This document shows, piece after piece, positions 16,995-26,372 of a DNA stretch of 64,000 nt (positions are counted from its first letter, which is position 1; each line of letters opens with the position of its first letter). Under the pieces are notes generated by a model, which made no database searches, had not been told where the DNA came from, and was given only the letters and a program-made list of their open reading frames with translations. Position numbers and translations under genes: made by a program. The DNA is from JALEFZ01 sp038527485 (GTDB taxonomy: Bacteria > Bacteroidota > Bacteroidia > J057). The stretch lies in NCBI GenBank assembly GCA_038527485.1, contig JBCBFT010000027.1, positions 1 through 64,000 on the forward strand. Direction: 5' to 3'.

Positions 16995-19655
16995 CTACTG
17001 CTTAATGATTTTTTCTGTCAAGATCCCCTGATCTGTCTGGACTTCCAGGATATAGATTCCTTGACTGAGATCGTGTAAATCTAGTATGTCGGTTTGTTCG
17101 CCTTTCTCCATGAGCATCTGCCCTCTCAGATCAAAGAGTTGGACCTGCTGAATGGTGAGATTTTCATGCTTGATCTGGAAAATCCCCGTACTCGGATTGG
17201 GGAAAATCTCGATTTCGCTGCTCAATTCCTCCTCATTGTTTACCCTCAAAGCCAAGACCGTCGTCGCATAATTGGTGATGATCGGCTTGTTGTAGTCAAA
17301 GTAAATCCCCGCACGGTTTTGTGTCAATGTCCCGAGGGGAAGATTCTCCTTGAGCAGGATATTGAACATGAAGTATCCATTGCTGCCTTCGGGATTCGAG
17401 GCTGAATCAGGTAGGTTGATGTTGTTGAAGGTCACCACCAATTCGTTGCCGTCGAGCTCCATCACATAGGGATGACTGGAACCTGCAGGTTTGAGCGTGG
17501 ACAAGTCCAGATTGACATCGTCTAGTGTATCGCGAAGGATCACAAACTCCGCGGGGAAGGTCCCTGTGTTTTGGAAACGGACCGTGTAGGTCAAGGTACG
17601 CAAGCCTGGACTGGTCGTATCCTTGCTGACCAACTTGTCATTGGGATCAAAAGAGCCTACAACTGTCGCTGTCCCTCCATAGATATTGTCACTCTGATCA
17701 TCATCTGTGGTAAAGGGATCTAACCTTCCAAACACATCAAGCATGGTTCCCAAAGGAACAGAAGCAGGGAGATTGGCCTCTACCTCATAGATCAGCTCTT
17801 GCCCTGGATTCATCACAGCAGGGTTCCAAATGACTTCTCTATTCGTAGGGAAATAAGTTCCAGGCCCTGTGTTGCTCAGATAAGTAACCAGTGAGTCGTG
17901 ATTGAAGAAAATCGTCGGAGCAATCGGTGTAGTTCCTTCATTTTTGACGTGTACATAATACGTATGATCAAATCCAGGACGAATCGGATTTTGGGTAATG
18001 TAGATAGCCAGATCATTGATAGGACTAGGCACTTCAAAAGCAAAGTCGAGGCCCGATGAGTCCGAATCAGTCAAAGTCAAGACATGTTGTCCTGAAGGAA
18101 GACATGTGTTCAGATCGAAAGAAGGATTATTAGTCAGCGAATGCGTCAGCGTATAAGTCCCAGCAGGTAGATCAATGTCAAAATTTCCCAGGATATCCAC
18201 ATATTGACTTTGTCCATTACCTGCATGTACAAAGCCTTGCAGTATTTGCTCCCCTAAGTCGTACATACAATTTCCATTGGCATCTACATAAGCCTTTCCC
18301 GTTACATCATTGGTACAATTAAGGGCTTTTTCGACCAAGAAAACCTCATGATTTTGGCATCCATCGGCATCTGTGACGGTGACTGAGTACCCCCCTTCAT
18401 CTAATCCAGTGAGATTATTGATAGTGTCTCCAGTAGACCAAAGGATGCTATAAGGGGATGTACCACCAGAGACAAAAAGGTCGATTTCTCCATTTTCTCC
18501 GTCACAATCTGCTCCTTTCACATTACTGGAGGTGGCCACTCCTGTCACGCGAACTTCAAAATCTTCCGTTCGGGCACACTGTCCATCAGATACCCATACA
18601 GTGTAGGTTCCTGCATTCAAGTTATTCAGGTCTTCTGTTGTATCTCCTGTAGACCAGAGATAGGGAAGAGGCGTATTAGTACTTGTCACAGTTAAATCGA
18701 TACTTCCGTCACCATCATTGTAGCACTGTACGGGAGTAACAGTAGCTGCAATTCCCAGTGTAGCATCAGTAATTGTAGTATCAACTCTTCTGGTACAAGG
18801 ATAGTCTAGATTATTATCCGAAACGCTGATTTTTAAACGACCTTCTACAATGTTGGGTAAGGTGATCAGCGAATCATTTGTGATGATCTGCATACCTGCA
18901 TACCTTACGTCAAATGGAGGTACGCCATTAGATATTTTTAGGTCTATCGACCCATTGAGATCACATTGAGGAGATGTAACGTCTACAATCTCAACGGACA
19001 TAGGAGCTGGAAATTCGACTGGAAAACTAAGAAAGGTAGGACAATCTGGATTAACGAATACAGTAAAATCTACCGTATGAAGTCCTGGAATAAAGTCTTG
19101 AGGTAAATCCAAATTGGGTATATATATAGACAACCCATCGAACCGTTCGGTTCCAGTACCTGTACTTACCACTCCGTTGGGTCCATTAATAGTGTAGGTA
19201 TAGTCTACAAATTTTGAAGGACCAGGCAGAATTGCTACAGATACTAAGAACAAATCAACGCGTACAGGAGAAAAACAATAACCTTGTATCTGGAAATATG
19301 CGACTTCAAGTTGTGCTGGCATCAGATGTATTTCTATGCTTTCTTCTATAATTACTCCTCCTCCAAAATCGACTCTTACACTTGGACGATATCCGTAATC
19401 GATTGGACCAGAAGGGAAATAGATGAACGAAGTATCTGTTGCGAGGCCAGGTGGAGAGAACAATCCCCCATCTTGACTCCAACTGATAGACACAGGCGTT
19501 CCTCCCGAGATAGCTACATTCAAATTAACAGTAGCTGAAGCAGGGCTTCCTGAAATACAAGGAAATGGCTCATCAGCTGTTAAAGTCACAGTCTGTGCAT
19601 GAGCCAGTCCAAAAGTCAATAGGGCAAGTGCAAGGAATGTTTGAATGTGTTTCAT
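16995..19655 (-). CDS. T9SS-secreted repeat protein, large paralogue
   Basis: 886 residues starting at ATG 19655 with a signal peptide (KHIQTFLALALLTFGLAHA, cleaved before QTVTL). The N-terminal module matches the 15379-16782 protein (TLTADEPFPC, GGTPVSISWSQDGG, VRVDFGGGVII). SprB-type repeats follow (TPLPYLWSTGDTTEDLNNL; TSPYSILWSTGDTINNLTG). A calcium-site-like YVDANGNCMYDLGEQ starts the carboxypeptidase-regulatory-like segment, and a DUF7619-like module contains SFDPNDKLVSKD, TYTVRFQNTGTFPAEFVI and YFDYNKPIITNYA. The type A sorting domain is at the end (IEIFPNPSTGIFQIKH ... GIYILEVQTDQG). It shares the back half with the 12598-15210 protein and the front with 15379-16782, so the three look like products of duplication plus module exchange. 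Confidence 0.88.
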   Translation of the reverse strand: MKHIQTFLALALLTFGLAHAQTVTLTADEPFPCISGSPASATVNLNVAISGGTPVSISWSQDGGLFSPPGLATDTSFIYFPSGPIDYGYRPSVRVDFGGGVIIEESIEIHLMPAQLEVAYFQIQGYCFSPVRVDLFLVSVAILPGPSKFVDYTYTINGPNGVVSTGTGTERFDGLSIYIPNLDLPQDFIPGLHTVDFTVFVNPDCPTFLSFPVEFPAPMSVEIVDVTSPQCDLNGSIDLKISNGVPPFDVRYAGMQIITNDSLITLPNIVEGRLKISVSDNNLDYPCTRRVDTTITDATLGIAATVTPVQCYNDGDGSIDLTVTSTNTPLPYLWSTGDTTEDLNNLNAGTYTVWVSDGQCARTEDFEVRVTGVATSSNVKGADCDGENGEIDLFVSGGTSPYSILWSTGDTINNLTGLDEGGYSVTVTDADGCQNHEVFLVEKALNCTNDVTGKAYVDANGNCMYDLGEQILQGFVHAGNGQSQYVDILGNFDIDLPAGTYTLTHSLTNNPSFDLNTCLPSGQHVLTLTDSDSSGLDFAFEVPSPINDLAIYITQNPIRPGFDHTYYVHVKNEGTTPIAPTIFFNHDSLVTYLSNTGPGTYFPTNREVIWNPAVMNPGQELIYEVEANLPASVPLGTMLDVFGRLDPFTTDDDQSDNIYGGTATVVGSFDPNDKLVSKDTTSPGLRTLTYTVRFQNTGTFPAEFVILRDTLDDVNLDLSTLKPAGSSHPYVMELDGNELVVTFNNINLPDSASNPEGSNGYFMFNILLKENLPLGTLTQNRAGIYFDYNKPIITNYATTVLALRVNNEEELSSEIEIFPNPSTGIFQIKHENLTIQQVQLFDLRGQMLMEKGEQTDILDLHDLSQGIYILEVQTDQGILTEKIIKQ

Positions 19656-19718
19656 GGTAAAATTATACTTATGTGTTTATTTTGGAACGCTAAAACTAGA
19701 ACCAAGGTTTTACTTTTC

Positions 19719-21023
19719 CTACTCCAATTTCTTCCGATTCTTAATTCCCAAGGCGCGTAGTTTCTCCGCACGACTGGCCAGACTTCCCTGTCCATCTCTG
19801 AGTTTGAGCATGGCATCTGCGTAACTTCTAGTCGCTCTATCGAGGTTGGTTCCCACCTTGTCCATTTCCTCCACAAAACCCACAAACTTGTCATACAATG
19901 CGCCGCCTTGTCTTGCAATCTCCAATGCATGCGTATTCTGCTGCTCTAGCTTCCACAGCGAAGCCACAGTCCTGAGCGTCGCCAACAAAGTCGTGGGACT
20001 CACCAGCACAATCCGCTTGTCCCAAGCATAGGTAAAGAGGTCAGCCTTGGCTTGTAAAGCCAAACTAAAGGCAGGCTCCAGCGGCATGAACAACAAGACG
20101 AAGTCGGGCGTATCCAAGCCTTCTAAGTTGCTGTAGTGCTTTTGGCTCAACTGGTCGATATGCGTCATCACAGACTGTAGATGTGTCTGCAGTTCCTTAT
20201 CTTGCTGGCCGTCAGACTCTGCCTGTAAGTAGCGTTCATAGGCTACCAGCGAGACTTTAGAATCTATGATGAGGTGCTTCTTATCAGGTAGGCAAATGAT
20301 GACATCGGGACGGAGGCGCTGCCCGTTTTCATTCTTCAGATTGAGGCCCTTGCCTTGCACGATGTACTCCTGCTCGGGTCGGAGACCACTTTGCTCCAGT
20401 ATGCGTTCGAGCACGAGTTCGCCCCAGTTGCCTTGGAGTTTGGTGTCGCCCTTGAGGGCACGGGTCAGGTTGCGGGCTTCCTCGCCCATCTGCAAGTTGA
20501 GACTGGCCAGTTTTTCAATCTCCCGCTTGAGGTTAAAACGCTCCCGAGCTTCCTGCTGATAGGTGTGTTCGACTTTTTGTTCGAAGGCAGATAGTCGCTC
20601 TTTGAGAGGCTGAAGCAAGTGGTGGAGTTGAAACTGGTTATCTGAACTGAGTTTTTGGGTATTTTTCTCTAAGATACGCTGCGCCAAACTCTCAAAATCT
20701 GCCCGAAACTGGATCTGTAACTTTCCCATTTCTCCTTCCTTCTCCTTCATCTGCTGCTGAAGCAGGACATGTGACTCTTTCAATCGGCTAATTTCCTTGG
20801 TGAGATCTAACACCTTGGACTGATGATCTATTTGGGCGACTTTGGCTTCACGTAAACCTGCTTCCTGCTTCTCTATCTGCTGATTTAACGTATTATTTGT
20901 CGTTTGAAGACGGGTATTTTCTCGTGCTAAAAGCTGCCATTTCCCTTGCATCCACACATACGCTAGGCCTGCTCCCAACAGCATTCCCCCTAAACTCGCT
21001 AGCAATATCCAGATCCCTTCCAT
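19719..21023 (-). CDS. rmuC: DNA recombination protein RmuC homologue
   Basis: 434 residues. A membrane segment (~5-25, WILLASLGGMLLGAGLAYVW) is followed by a long coiled coil (~30-180, rich in Gln, Glu, Lys and Leu). The RmuC domain (~190-400) includes LKGDTKLQGNWGELVLERIL, RPDVIICLPDKKHLIIDSKV, DFVLLFMPLEPAFSLAL and RIVLVSPTTLLATLRTV. The DSK motif within a PD-(D/E)xK-like core is where nuclease activity is proposed in the family. RmuC limits recombination at inverted repeats in E. coli. The upstream gap (21024-21391) carries a broken CoA-transferase fragment on the same strand. Confidence 0.93.
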   Translation of the reverse strand: MEGIWILLASLGGMLLGAGLAYVWMQGKWQLLARENTRLQTTNNTLNQQIEKQEAGLREAKVAQIDHQSKVLDLTKEISRLKESHVLLQQQMKEKEGEMGKLQIQFRADFESLAQRILEKNTQKLSSDNQFQLHHLLQPLKERLSAFEQKVEHTYQQEARERFNLKREIEKLASLNLQMGEEARNLTRALKGDTKLQGNWGELVLERILEQSGLRPEQEYIVQGKGLNLKNENGQRLRPDVIICLPDKKHLIIDSKVSLVAYERYLQAESDGQQDKELQTHLQSVMTHIDQLSQKHYSNLEGLDTPDFVLLFMPLEPAFSLALQAKADLFTYAWDKRIVLVSPTTLLATLRTVASLWKLEQQNTHALEIARQGGALYDKFVGFVEEMDKVGTNLDRATRSYADAMLKLRDGQGSLASRAEKLRALGIKNRKKLE

Positions 21024-21069
21024 TATTTTCCTATCTATTTTATCCGAAAGATAAGAAAATTAGCATAAT

Positions 21070-21240
21070 TCAGAAGATAGATAAATAGACTTGAGCCCCA
21101 TCCTGCAAATAGAATCGGCGTTCACAAAGTGCCTGAATCAAGGTGTGTGGTGTCATGCCGACTCCGTGAACAAACACACGATCATGAGAAACAGCTTCTG
21201 CGGCTGATACAAAAGCTGTTGGGGCTATGTTTACAGGCAT
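21070..21240 (-). pseudogene. N-terminal remnant of an acetyl-CoA hydrolase/CoA-transferase
   Basis: A 56-codon reading frame beginning MPVNIAPTAFVSAAEAVS and continuing DRVFVHGVGMTPHTLIQALCERR. This matches the conserved opening of the acetyl-CoA hydrolase/4-hydroxybutyrate CoA-transferase family (an EEAV helix, then SGDRVFVHG, then TPxxLIxAL), proteins of about 430 residues. The frame stops after the sequence YLSIF, so about 85 percent of the gene is missing; a few residues before DRVF also appear deleted. The 5' end looks original and the 3' end was lost next to rmuC. It is most likely a deletion scar and non-functional. Confidence 0.6.
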
Positions 21241-21391
21241 AGAGAGCGTGTTGAATGGTTCAAATCGCAGGCAAAAGTTAGGGAGGGAGGACACCTAAAC
21301 ATCTGGAGATTCTCAGGGAATGGGGTAATTTCTGTCAGTTTTATTCTTTTCCCAGTAGAAAAAAATGAAAAGGCTTATTTAAATTGGAATT

Positions 21392-23362
21392 ATGCCACAG
21401 AAAACCCTTCATTCTCCCTTAAAATCACGTCCACTCATCATAGGATTAGGGATCAGTCTGATGTTTGTTCTTGCTGCCATCTTTCCGAATACATGGTGGG
21501 GCATTCATTATTTGGCATTTGTTAGTCGTGGAGAGATTGTCATTTTCATGGGGATAGTTCTTGCACTCCAATTGTATGGCTACTTCGAAAAGGGGACCTA
21601 CTCAGGGGGTAGCCGTGTCTGGGATCTCAAGTGGTTGAGTTTGATTTGGGCTGGAGTAATGTGGGGAATCTGTCACCTAATCCCCATCATCGATGACAAT
21701 TATGGCAATGTTTTTACACGTACGGAAGCCCTCAACGCAACGGTCAGCACTTTTCCTTCAGCTTTTTGGAGTGGTTTATTCAGTTTAAATGTAAAGTTAG
21801 GCGCAGGAAGAGATTTTATCTTTGATCTGGTGGGTGTATTGGCCTACTACCGAGGAGGCACCGTCCAAGAAAGCTATCATATACTGGTGGCATTAGGAGG
21901 TGCTTTTTGGGTAGGTATGCTCTGGTGGTTTGTCCCTAAATTCCTGAAAACGCCACACATGCGATGGCTAGCTTTCATCATGGGGATCTCGCTAGCGATG
22001 ATGCAAGTATTCATGGGACATGCAGAATCCTACGGACTCGTCCTCCCGATCCTGGGATGGTGGCTGATGCTGATGTTGCGCTACATTCAAACTTCCCAAA
22101 TAGGCTACCTCTGGAGTCTTCTTCCCCTTGGATGGCTTATCCTCAAACTCCACAACTTTGGTATTCTCTTACTGCCTATTCTGGCACTCGTTTTACTCTA
22201 TCACTGGGGTAAAAATAAGCCCTTCGTTCAGCGTATTTTTTCCCTTAGCGGAATATTATGGTGGGTGTATCTCCCTATGGTCGTTATGGGATTGATCGGA
22301 TATTTCTTTGTATTTGAGGACCATGTAGACGCTCGAGACATGCTGGACTTCGAAGACATAGACCGATTATTTTTACCCTTATTCTCTCCTGATCCTCCAC
22401 TAGATCGATACAATCTCCTCAGTTGGAACCACATACAGGACTATCTCAATATATGGTTGATGATTTCTCCTGTAGGGCTACTCATACTCGGCACGGCGAT
22501 CGGACAGTATCGCAAACAAATCGATTGGAATCGACCTGAAATTGTACTCACCCTCTTGTCAGTCCTCATCATGGCCTCCATTCTCTTCATGATCAATCCG
22601 CTGCTGTCGATGCCCATGGATTGGGATGTCTTCTGCTTTTTATGTCCTGTCCTTTTCATCTGGGTATTGAGTGTGTTAAGGCAAATGGAAGAAATTCAAC
22701 CCAAGTTTGTGTCCCTTTTCTCTGCCCTGGGACTGGCTTTATTCCTCCTCCCCATGCTCCTCGTCAATGCAGAAAAGCAGAGTCATGCCGATCGTTTGAC
22801 AAATGTGGGCATGCACATCAACCGAACCTACTGGGCACAATCAGCAAGATATATTTTATATTCTCTCGTAATTCGCGAGGAGCCTGTAGAGGAGTACTTA
22901 AGGAGAAAGGAAAAAATACTGGAAGAGCTGAAACCCTATGCATTCAAGGGAAATGACAGACAATATGCCGAGCTTCTGCTGGATCAGGCTGTCACTCACT
23001 TCCAGGCACAAAGGAATCCCATGGATGCACTTCCCTATTACGAAGCCTCTGATTCATATCAAACCCTAGACTCACCCTATCTTTTGGAGTTGATGGAGGT
23101 GTATTTTCTTTTGGGGAAATATGAACAAGCCCACAATCAGGCCTTGAAATTATTGGAAAGAGGATATCCTGCACAAGATCGTGCGCTGAAGATCGCGATG
23201 CATACAGCACTAGAGGCGGGCAGATATGGGCAGGCAAGGCAGCACAGTGAGGCCTTTTTAGCACTAGATCCAGATGATCAGATTTCGCAGGTAATTTCGC
23301 AAAGGTTGAATGAAAATGATCGTGTGGATTCTTTGAAGTATTTGTTTAGAAGGGGAGAATGA
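21392..23362 (+). CDS. Polytopic membrane protein with C-terminal TPR-like region
   Basis: 656 residues. Roughly ten or more hydrophobic segments span ~15-470, and a soluble alpha-helical tail (~500-650) contains TPR-like pairs (LLELMEVYFLLGKYEQAHNQAL; ALEAGRYGQARQHSEAFLAL). Acidic residues in a loop after an early membrane helix (HLIPIIDDNYGN) and the GHAESYG motif resemble GT-C type membrane glycosyltransferases, but I cannot identify a family with certainty. The protein probably works in the inner membrane, with the TPR tail as a partner-binding surface. It stands alone and converges with the LytTR regulator, 39 bp apart. The 152 bp before the start shows no consensus promoter. Confidence 0.75.
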   Translation: MPQKTLHSPLKSRPLIIGLGISLMFVLAAIFPNTWWGIHYLAFVSRGEIVIFMGIVLALQLYGYFEKGTYSGGSRVWDLKWLSLIWAGVMWGICHLIPIIDDNYGNVFTRTEALNATVSTFPSAFWSGLFSLNVKLGAGRDFIFDLVGVLAYYRGGTVQESYHILVALGGAFWVGMLWWFVPKFLKTPHMRWLAFIMGISLAMMQVFMGHAESYGLVLPILGWWLMLMLRYIQTSQIGYLWSLLPLGWLILKLHNFGILLLPILALVLLYHWGKNKPFVQRIFSLSGILWWVYLPMVVMGLIGYFFVFEDHVDARDMLDFEDIDRLFLPLFSPDPPLDRYNLLSWNHIQDYLNIWLMISPVGLLILGTAIGQYRKQIDWNRPEIVLTLLSVLIMASILFMINPLLSMPMDWDVFCFLCPVLFIWVLSVLRQMEEIQPKFVSLFSALGLALFLLPMLLVNAEKQSHADRLTNVGMHINRTYWAQSARYILYSLVIREEPVEEYLRRKEKILEELKPYAFKGNDRQYAELLLDQAVTHFQAQRNPMDALPYYEASDSYQTLDSPYLLELMEVYFLLGKYEQAHNQALKLLERGYPAQDRALKIAMHTALEAGRYGQARQHSEAFLALDPDDQISQVISQRLNENDRVDSLKYLFRRGE

Positions 23363-23401
23363 GGAATGAAAACAGTGAAAATCTAATCCGCAGGTTCTCT
23401 C

Positions 23402-24160
23402 TCACTTCTGATCAAAGTGGGCCATCAATTCCTTCTTGTAAGAAGCAGAAACCTGTAGCTCTGTCCCATCTTCCATCCTGACTTGTCCTGCTTTGCCTCG
23501 GATGTATCCCATCACATATTCGAGATTGATGAGGTGGGCGCGGTGGATGCGCATAAAGCCTGCTTCTGTCAAAATCTCCTCAAAATGCTTGAGCGGACGA
23601 CAAATCATTTTCTTTTTTCCCTCCTGCAAATAGATGTCTGTAAAGTTTCCATTGGCTTGGCAGCGCATGATTTCCTTTACCTTGACCACTTCAAATCCCT
23701 CCATCACAGGTAAAACAACTTTCCTTGCTTGCTGCTGGATCGTTTTAAGATTTTCGACTAGAATCCGCGTGTGAAAAGCCTGCTGGTTCTTCTGCATGTT
23801 TTCCTTGACTTTCCCCACAGCCTCTACTAGCTCGTCCACATCTACAGGTTTGAGGAGATAATACGCTGCACTGAGGTTGAGGGCTTTGAGGGCGTACTGC
23901 GAATAAGCTGTGACAAAAATCGTCTCGAACGTGATGTTCTCCACTTGCTCCAATAGATCAAAAGCATTGCCATATGGCATCTCTACATCGAGAAAAATCA
24001 GATCTGGCTGGTGCTTCCGAATAGCGGAGAGTCCCGCTTCCACCCCATCGCCTTCGGCTACGATCTCGACGTCAGGACAGTAGCGTTCCAGATATGTGCG
24101 CAGCGTGCTACGGCTGATGGACTCATCATCAATCAATATGGCGCGTAAGGAGGTATTCAT
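23402..24160 (-). CDS. LytTR-family response regulator
   Basis: 252 residues. The receiver domain (1-120) has Asp11/Asp12 (LIDDES), phospho-acceptor Asp58 in LIFLDVEMP and the conserved lysine in YLLKPVDV. The LytTR DNA-binding domain (~150-250) includes VKEIMRCQANGNFTDIYL, CRPLKHFEEIL, RIHRAHLINLEYV and QVSASYKKEL, typical of LytR/AlgR regulators that bind pairs of ~9-bp repeats. Its start overlaps the stop of the upstream sensor kinase by 4 nt (ATGA), implying translational coupling and a matched pair. Confidence 0.93.
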   Translation of the reverse strand: MNTSLRAILIDDESISRSTLRTYLERYCPDVEIVAEGDGVEAGLSAIRKHQPDLIFLDVEMPYGNAFDLLEQVENITFETIFVTAYSQYALKALNLSAAYYLLKPVDVDELVEAVGKVKENMQKNQQAFHTRILVENLKTIQQQARKVVLPVMEGFEVVKVKEIMRCQANGNFTDIYLQEGKKKMICRPLKHFEEILTEAGFMRIHRAHLINLEYVMGYIRGKAGQVRMEDGTELQVSASYKKELMAHFDQK

Positions 24161-26178
24161 GCTTGATGGATTTTGGTAGGCATGGTGATGGACACGCGTG
24201 TACCTGTGTCTTCTTGATTGGGTTCTAGGTCTTCGATTTCCACAGAAAGATAGGCCTTGTACACATCGTTGATGATGGCGACCCGCTGATCGGTATTTTT
24301 CAAGCCTGTAGACTGATGGGTCTTCTGATTGCGGGTTTTGAGCTCGGCAGATTTCTTCCGACCGATCCCATTGTCTTCGATCTGGATGAGGATTTTCTGT
24401 CCTACCTCCGCAATGCTCACGGAGAGCTTTCCTTTCTCTTTTTTATATCTCAGCCCATGCCAAATTGCATTCTCGATATAGGGCTGTACCAACATAGGAG
24501 GAATGACAATCTGCTCTTGATTGAGCTCTGGATCTACCGCTAGTTCGTAGTCAAACTTATCTCCAAAACGGAAATGCTCCAATTTCATATAGAGCTTGAG
24601 GACTTCTAGCTCCGTTCCTAGCAGTACAAAGTCTTGCTGTGAATGCTCCAGTACGGTTCGCATCAGGCGTGAGAAATCTGAAAGGTACTTGTTGGCGGCG
24701 CGATCGTCATGGGTAGCGATGAAGCCATTGATGGAATTGAGGGAGTTAAAGATGAAATGGGGATTCATCTGGCTTCGCAGGGACTTTAGTGCGAGCAGTT
24801 GATTGGCTTTGCGACGCGCGCGATTGGATCGCACCACCAAGAAAGCCGAAACGGAAACTAAGCCTAACACCAAGCCCAGTATCCACAAGATCCGTCTTTG
24901 CACGTCTTGTTTCTCCGTCATGATCTCGATCTGCGTCTCCCGCAGTTCCTGCTCTTTTAGGAGGGCCGCAATCTGCCGATCCTTGCGTGCGATCTGATCG
25001 CTCTGCGAGAGCTTGCGCTTGAAGGTTTTTTCACGAATCACCGCCAAGGTATCCTGTAGAACACGAGCTTGTCTGTAGTGAAACAAAGCCTGATCTACAT
25101 TTCCCTGCTTCTCATAGCCTGTTGCCAGCAGTTCATGTGTTTCTGCTTCTACGTCTATTTCACCCAATTCTTGTGCGATGTTCAGGCTTTTATTCAGGAT
25201 GTCAATGGCTGTATTGGTGCTATCCGACTCTATGAGAATCTCCGAAAGTTTATTACTCTGCCTGGCTTCACCTTCCCGATCTCCTTTCTTACGCTTACTC
25301 TCTAAGGATTTATTGGCGGCATAAATAGCCGAATCCAACTGATTTTCTTCCACATAGTAATCCGTCAGTCCCTGGTAAGATTGATCTAGCAACTCATCGT
25401 CCCCCACCTCTTCAGCAGCTTCTACAGCTAGTCCGATATTTTGACGGGCTTGCTGGGGCTGTTGGTTGAAGCGATTGTTGCGCGAGAGATTGTCTAGCGA
25501 ATTGACATAAGAATTGCGTGTCGGAAGAGGCGCGCTGAGATCGACAGCTCTCTGGTAAAAGGATTCTGCCTGTAGTAAGTCTTGCTGTTCTGTCCAAAAA
25601 TCTCCTAGCAAGTTCAAGGCACGGATCTGCGCCTGGACATCTTTTCGGGTCTCTGCAAGTGCAAGAAAGTTGTTGAGCCATCTTTTTCCTTGTTCCGCAT
25701 CCCCTGCCTTCATATGCGCCACACCCAGTTGCTCTGCCAACAACATCCGATCTACCGCAGGAAGGGTCGCATTCTTTCGTATCCTTCCTTTTCTTTTGGA
25801 TGATTTGGCCTTGACCTCTCCTCTCGGAATCAAGTCATAGTATCCTTCTGCCTGCTCGAAAGCGTCCGCCGCCGAACCATAGCGCTCTAGCTTGAGATAG
25901 ATCTTTCCCAACTGAAAATATGCCTGTTGGTCGGAGACAGGATCATTTTCATTCGAAGCAGAGAAAAAACTACTGATCCAATCCAGGGCTTGCTCAGGAT
26001 TACTATCTGTGGCGTCGATGGCGAAATTCAGGTAGTCAGCCTTGTTTACGGGTTGTTGTTCCCCATAACCAAAATCATCTGTCTTTCTCTTTTCCTCTTC
26101 CTTCTTGGCAGATTGCGCCCATAGGAAAGTCCCTATCAGAAGTAGGATGATATGTATAGAAATCGTCTTCACACTCAT
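24157..26178 (-). CDS. LytS-type sensor histidine kinase with TPR domain
   Basis: 673 residues from ATG 26178, chosen because it begins the signal peptide MSVKTISIHIILLLIGTFLW; ATG 26199 would add seven residues. After export, residues ~50-400 form a TPR array (several A-rich helix pairs such as AYFQLGKIYLKLERYGSAADAFEQ). A coiled coil and one membrane helix (~435-455, ILWILGLVLGLVSVSAFLVV) follow. The cytoplasmic His_kinase domain contains SQMNPHFIFNSLNSINGF with the phospho-acceptor His near 472. The ATPase domain has MLVQPYIENAIWHGL and IEDNGIGRKK. It is partnered with the LytTR regulator through a 4-nt overlap. This architecture is common in Bacteroidota; the signal is unknown, though the periplasmic TPRs suggest protein or peptide sensing. 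Confidence 0.93.
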   Translation of the reverse strand: MSVKTISIHIILLLIGTFLWAQSAKKEEEKRKTDDFGYGEQQPVNKADYLNFAIDATDSNPEQALDWISSFFSASNENDPVSDQQAYFQLGKIYLKLERYGSAADAFEQAEGYYDLIPRGEVKAKSSKRKGRIRKNATLPAVDRMLLAEQLGVAHMKAGDAEQGKRWLNNFLALAETRKDVQAQIRALNLLGDFWTEQQDLLQAESFYQRAVDLSAPLPTRNSYVNSLDNLSRNNRFNQQPQQARQNIGLAVEAAEEVGDDELLDQSYQGLTDYYVEENQLDSAIYAANKSLESKRKKGDREGEARQSNKLSEILIESDSTNTAIDILNKSLNIAQELGEIDVEAETHELLATGYEKQGNVDQALFHYRQARVLQDTLAVIREKTFKRKLSQSDQIARKDRQIAALLKEQELRETQIEIMTEKQDVQRRILWILGLVLGLVSVSAFLVVRSNRARRKANQLLALKSLRSQMNPHFIFNSLNSINGFIATHDDRAANKYLSDFSRLMRTVLEHSQQDFVLLGTELEVLKLYMKLEHFRFGDKFDYELAVDPELNQEQIVIPPMLVQPYIENAIWHGLRYKKEKGKLSVSIAEVGQKILIQIEDNGIGRKKSAELKTRNQKTHQSTGLKNTDQRVAIINDVYKAYLSVEIEDLEPNQEDTGTRVSITMPTKIHQA

Positions 26179-26251
26179 AACATACGGAGGCAAAAGCAAA
26201 AAGTAAAACGACCTACCATTCCTCCTCTATTTTCCTCTATCCTCGCTGACG

Positions 26252-26284
26252 CATTCACCCAGTCAAAAGGCACATTCACCCAGT
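26252..26284. promoter_or_regulatory. Direct repeats with 21-bp period upstream of the LytS/LytR operon
   Basis: CATTCACCCAGT occurs at 26252-26263 and again at 26273-26284, identical and exactly 21 bp apart (two helical turns). LytTR regulators bind pairs of ~9-bp direct repeats separated by about 12-13 bp, which gives this period. The site lies 74 bp upstream of the LytS start and 89 bp upstream of the divergent VWA gene, so it may control either or both. The repeat only partly resembles the published LytTR consensus. Confidence 0.5.
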
Positions 26285-26303
26285 GAGCCTTCTCCGCCAT
26301 GTA

Positions 26304-26346
26304 TTGGCCATTTTTTTCCAACTTTTTTCCCACCACCTTTTGGCCA
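26304..26346. repeat. Second direct repeat in the same divergent promoter region
   Basis: TTGGCCATT occurs at 26304-26312 and 26340-26348, 36 bp apart, separated by a T/C-rich stretch. TGGCCA is itself palindromic. It could be a second regulator site, or leader sequence of the VWA gene that starts at 26373. No function can be assigned. Confidence 0.35.
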
Positions 26347-26372
26347 TTGTTCAACCTATTCACTGAAAAGTC

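Noticed and set aside
19652..19930. Minus-strand 92-codon frame overlapping rmuC
   Set aside because: It is a different reading frame of the conserved RmuC C-terminus, Trp/Arg-rich and unlike a protein.
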